A DNA stretch of 64,000 bases, from assembly GCA_034440635.1 (NCBI GenBank), contig JAOTON010001528.1, positions 792,501 through 856,500 on the forward strand, given 5' to 3'. The position numbers and the translations under genes are program-made. Below the pieces are notes generated by a model. That model did not search any database. It saw only the letters and a list, made by a program, of their open reading frames with translations, and was not told the DNA's origin. Source of the DNA: Lepas anatifera (taxonomy: Eukaryota > Arthropoda > Thecostraca > Lepadidae). Positions within the stretch are counted from its first letter, which is position 1, and every line of letters begins with the position of its first letter. Below are positions 62,607 through 64,000 of the stretch, in pieces.

Positions 62607-64000
62607 CTAATATATGGCACCGATATCACTCACTCCGTTTTCAAAAACTTGTTCTTCAACAGTGTTTTTTATTTGCTTTGAGTAGTGGGTCGTGGTGGAC
62701 GGACGACTTCCGGCCATCCCCTATTATTCCAATTTGGAAAACGCCAGGTGCTTACGGAGAAAAGTCTCAAATGATAATTTTTGTTGTGGCTATCCTATCA
62801 TTTGGATTCTTTTGCGTGTGATGTGTGCACTGCCAATCCAATTCTCCTTGAAGTCATGTGAAAATTCAATTTCTGCGCATTATTAGTTAGTTGTGGGTCC
62901 TTTACTTTTCTTCAAGCGTATTTGTGGTATTTTCTCGTGTCTTTTCACTGTTTCATTCTAGTTCTGCTTTTTCTGTGTCTTTTGGTTTTTGGATTGATTC
63001 TATTGGGTTCATTTGTTCTCACTGATCACATGTTTTGATTACGTATGTAAAGGTTTTTGAGTTTGATCTGTTCCTATTAGCTATCAACTTATAATTGTAC
63101 TTTATTTAGTGTGTTTGGAGTTGTCTGTTCACTTTTCAGTATGTTCATCTTTTTGTATACTGTTCATTACCTTCCACTTGTTATATTACTTTTTTGTGTG
63201 ATGGCTTGGGTTTGTTCCATCGAATAGCGTTATTATTTGTTCTAATCTGATAACATGCTCACTTACTTCCCTTTCTTGTGTACTGTATGGTTAACAAGTG
63301 TTTTTCTGTTTCTCCTTATTGTCTGTTTTTCCAATACTTCTTTCACTGTTACTTTTGTTCCCATTTCCATCAGTTCATCTGTTTTTGAGTAGAATGATAT
63401 AAAATTGATGATGATGTTGATAAAACTGAGCAAGTGAATCCTGTTGATTCTGTGATGTACATTTTACATAGACAATTATAAATATTCCAAGTCCAGACCT
63501 TGCCTGTTAATTTTAGTGGTCAGGGTTCTTGCTATGCGAACTTGAGGGGGTCGTGACGCCAACACTGTGCTGTGACCGTTTCTCCGCCCAATGACAGTTG
63601 ACTTTGGTCGCCATCAACTGGGCTGCCATCTGCTCTGAGACTTGCTGTCCTACTACCAGGAACTCACCACCCTGCTCTTTTTGAGGGGGTGGGGACTTTG
63701 ATCCTGATGGTCGCTCTACTGAAGGAATGTATGCACAATGGAGACTTCAGCTCCAAGTGTGGTGATTCTGTGTGGGCAGATGGCTCTGTTCCGTGGTGGA
63801 GCTTGAGGTGGTGCAGCTGCCAGGTCCGTCCATTACAGCACAGCTTGGTGAATCTTGGCATTATTGTGAGCTGCCCGGACGGTATACAAGCATGATGTGC
63901 ACAGTGAGCCTTGGCCTGACAGCGTTGTATGGTGGACACAGCTCTGGTGGTGTTCATGGTCCGCCCCTGCTCCATTGTGACTGGCTATGGGGTGGCGTCT
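62607..64000. other. No gene seen
   Basis: T-rich from 62880 to 63430. An open minus-strand frame at 63664-63975 has no recognised domain. Confidence 0.45.

Overview
The window is a piece of a metazoan nuclear genome, most likely an arthropod and possibly a crustacean. It has host genes split by GT-AG introns, tRNA-derived SINEs, non-LTR retrotransposon fragments and many non-autonomous DNA transposons. A degenerate TTAGG-type (arthropod telomere-like) tract lies near 50.8 kb. Species is not determinable from sequence alone. No bacterial operons, CRISPR arrays or intact tRNA/rRNA genes were seen.

Three host genes can be assembled from exons whose splice phases agree. (1) Plus strand, 2.45-11.96 kb: a 4F2hc/CD98 heavy chain-like protein (SLC3A2 family, glycosidase-like fold without catalytic residues), five exons; the initiator exon was not found. 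(2) Minus strand, 30.96-15.68 kb: spastin, nine exons that join in frame from ATG to stop (479 residues, MIT domain plus AAA ATPase); it starts at a short-isoform-like methionine. (3) Minus strand, 57.75-51.81 kb: a retinol dehydrogenase-like short-chain dehydrogenase, six exons, N-terminal exon missing, with the catalytic YxxxK lysine read as glutamine. Genes 1 and 2 converge on 11.96-15.68 kb.

The rest is mostly mobile DNA. Intron 3 of the SLC3A2-like gene carries a hAT-type MITE and a 4 kb palindrome with an element inserted at its centre. Spastin introns carry a 2.3 kb hAT-like element, two 0.79 kb TTAA-flanked MITEs, a SINE and a decayed LINE. From 31.1 to 34.5 kb is a foldback-like structure: inverted arrays of a 152-bp unit around a core with an SGNH-hydrolase-like ORF. 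A THAP-domain fragment, tRNA-like sequences, a LINE RNase H fragment and hAT-type MITEs follow. From 38.8 to 49.7 kb is a mosaic of a ~358-bp satellite and a family of TTAA-flanked elements rich in GGTCA, some nested. A LINE reverse-transcriptase ORF lies at 59.7-60.9 kb and twin palindromic MITEs at 62.3-62.6 kb.

The most unusual observation is that two of the three host genes have a tandem array grown from an exon-intron boundary. In the dehydrogenase the ~29-bp units of a 1.2 kb minisatellite each repeat the last exon's 3' splice site with its first bases. In spastin the 5' splice site of exon 8 is repeated about nine times into the following intron. Both are read directly from the sequence; effect on splicing is inference.
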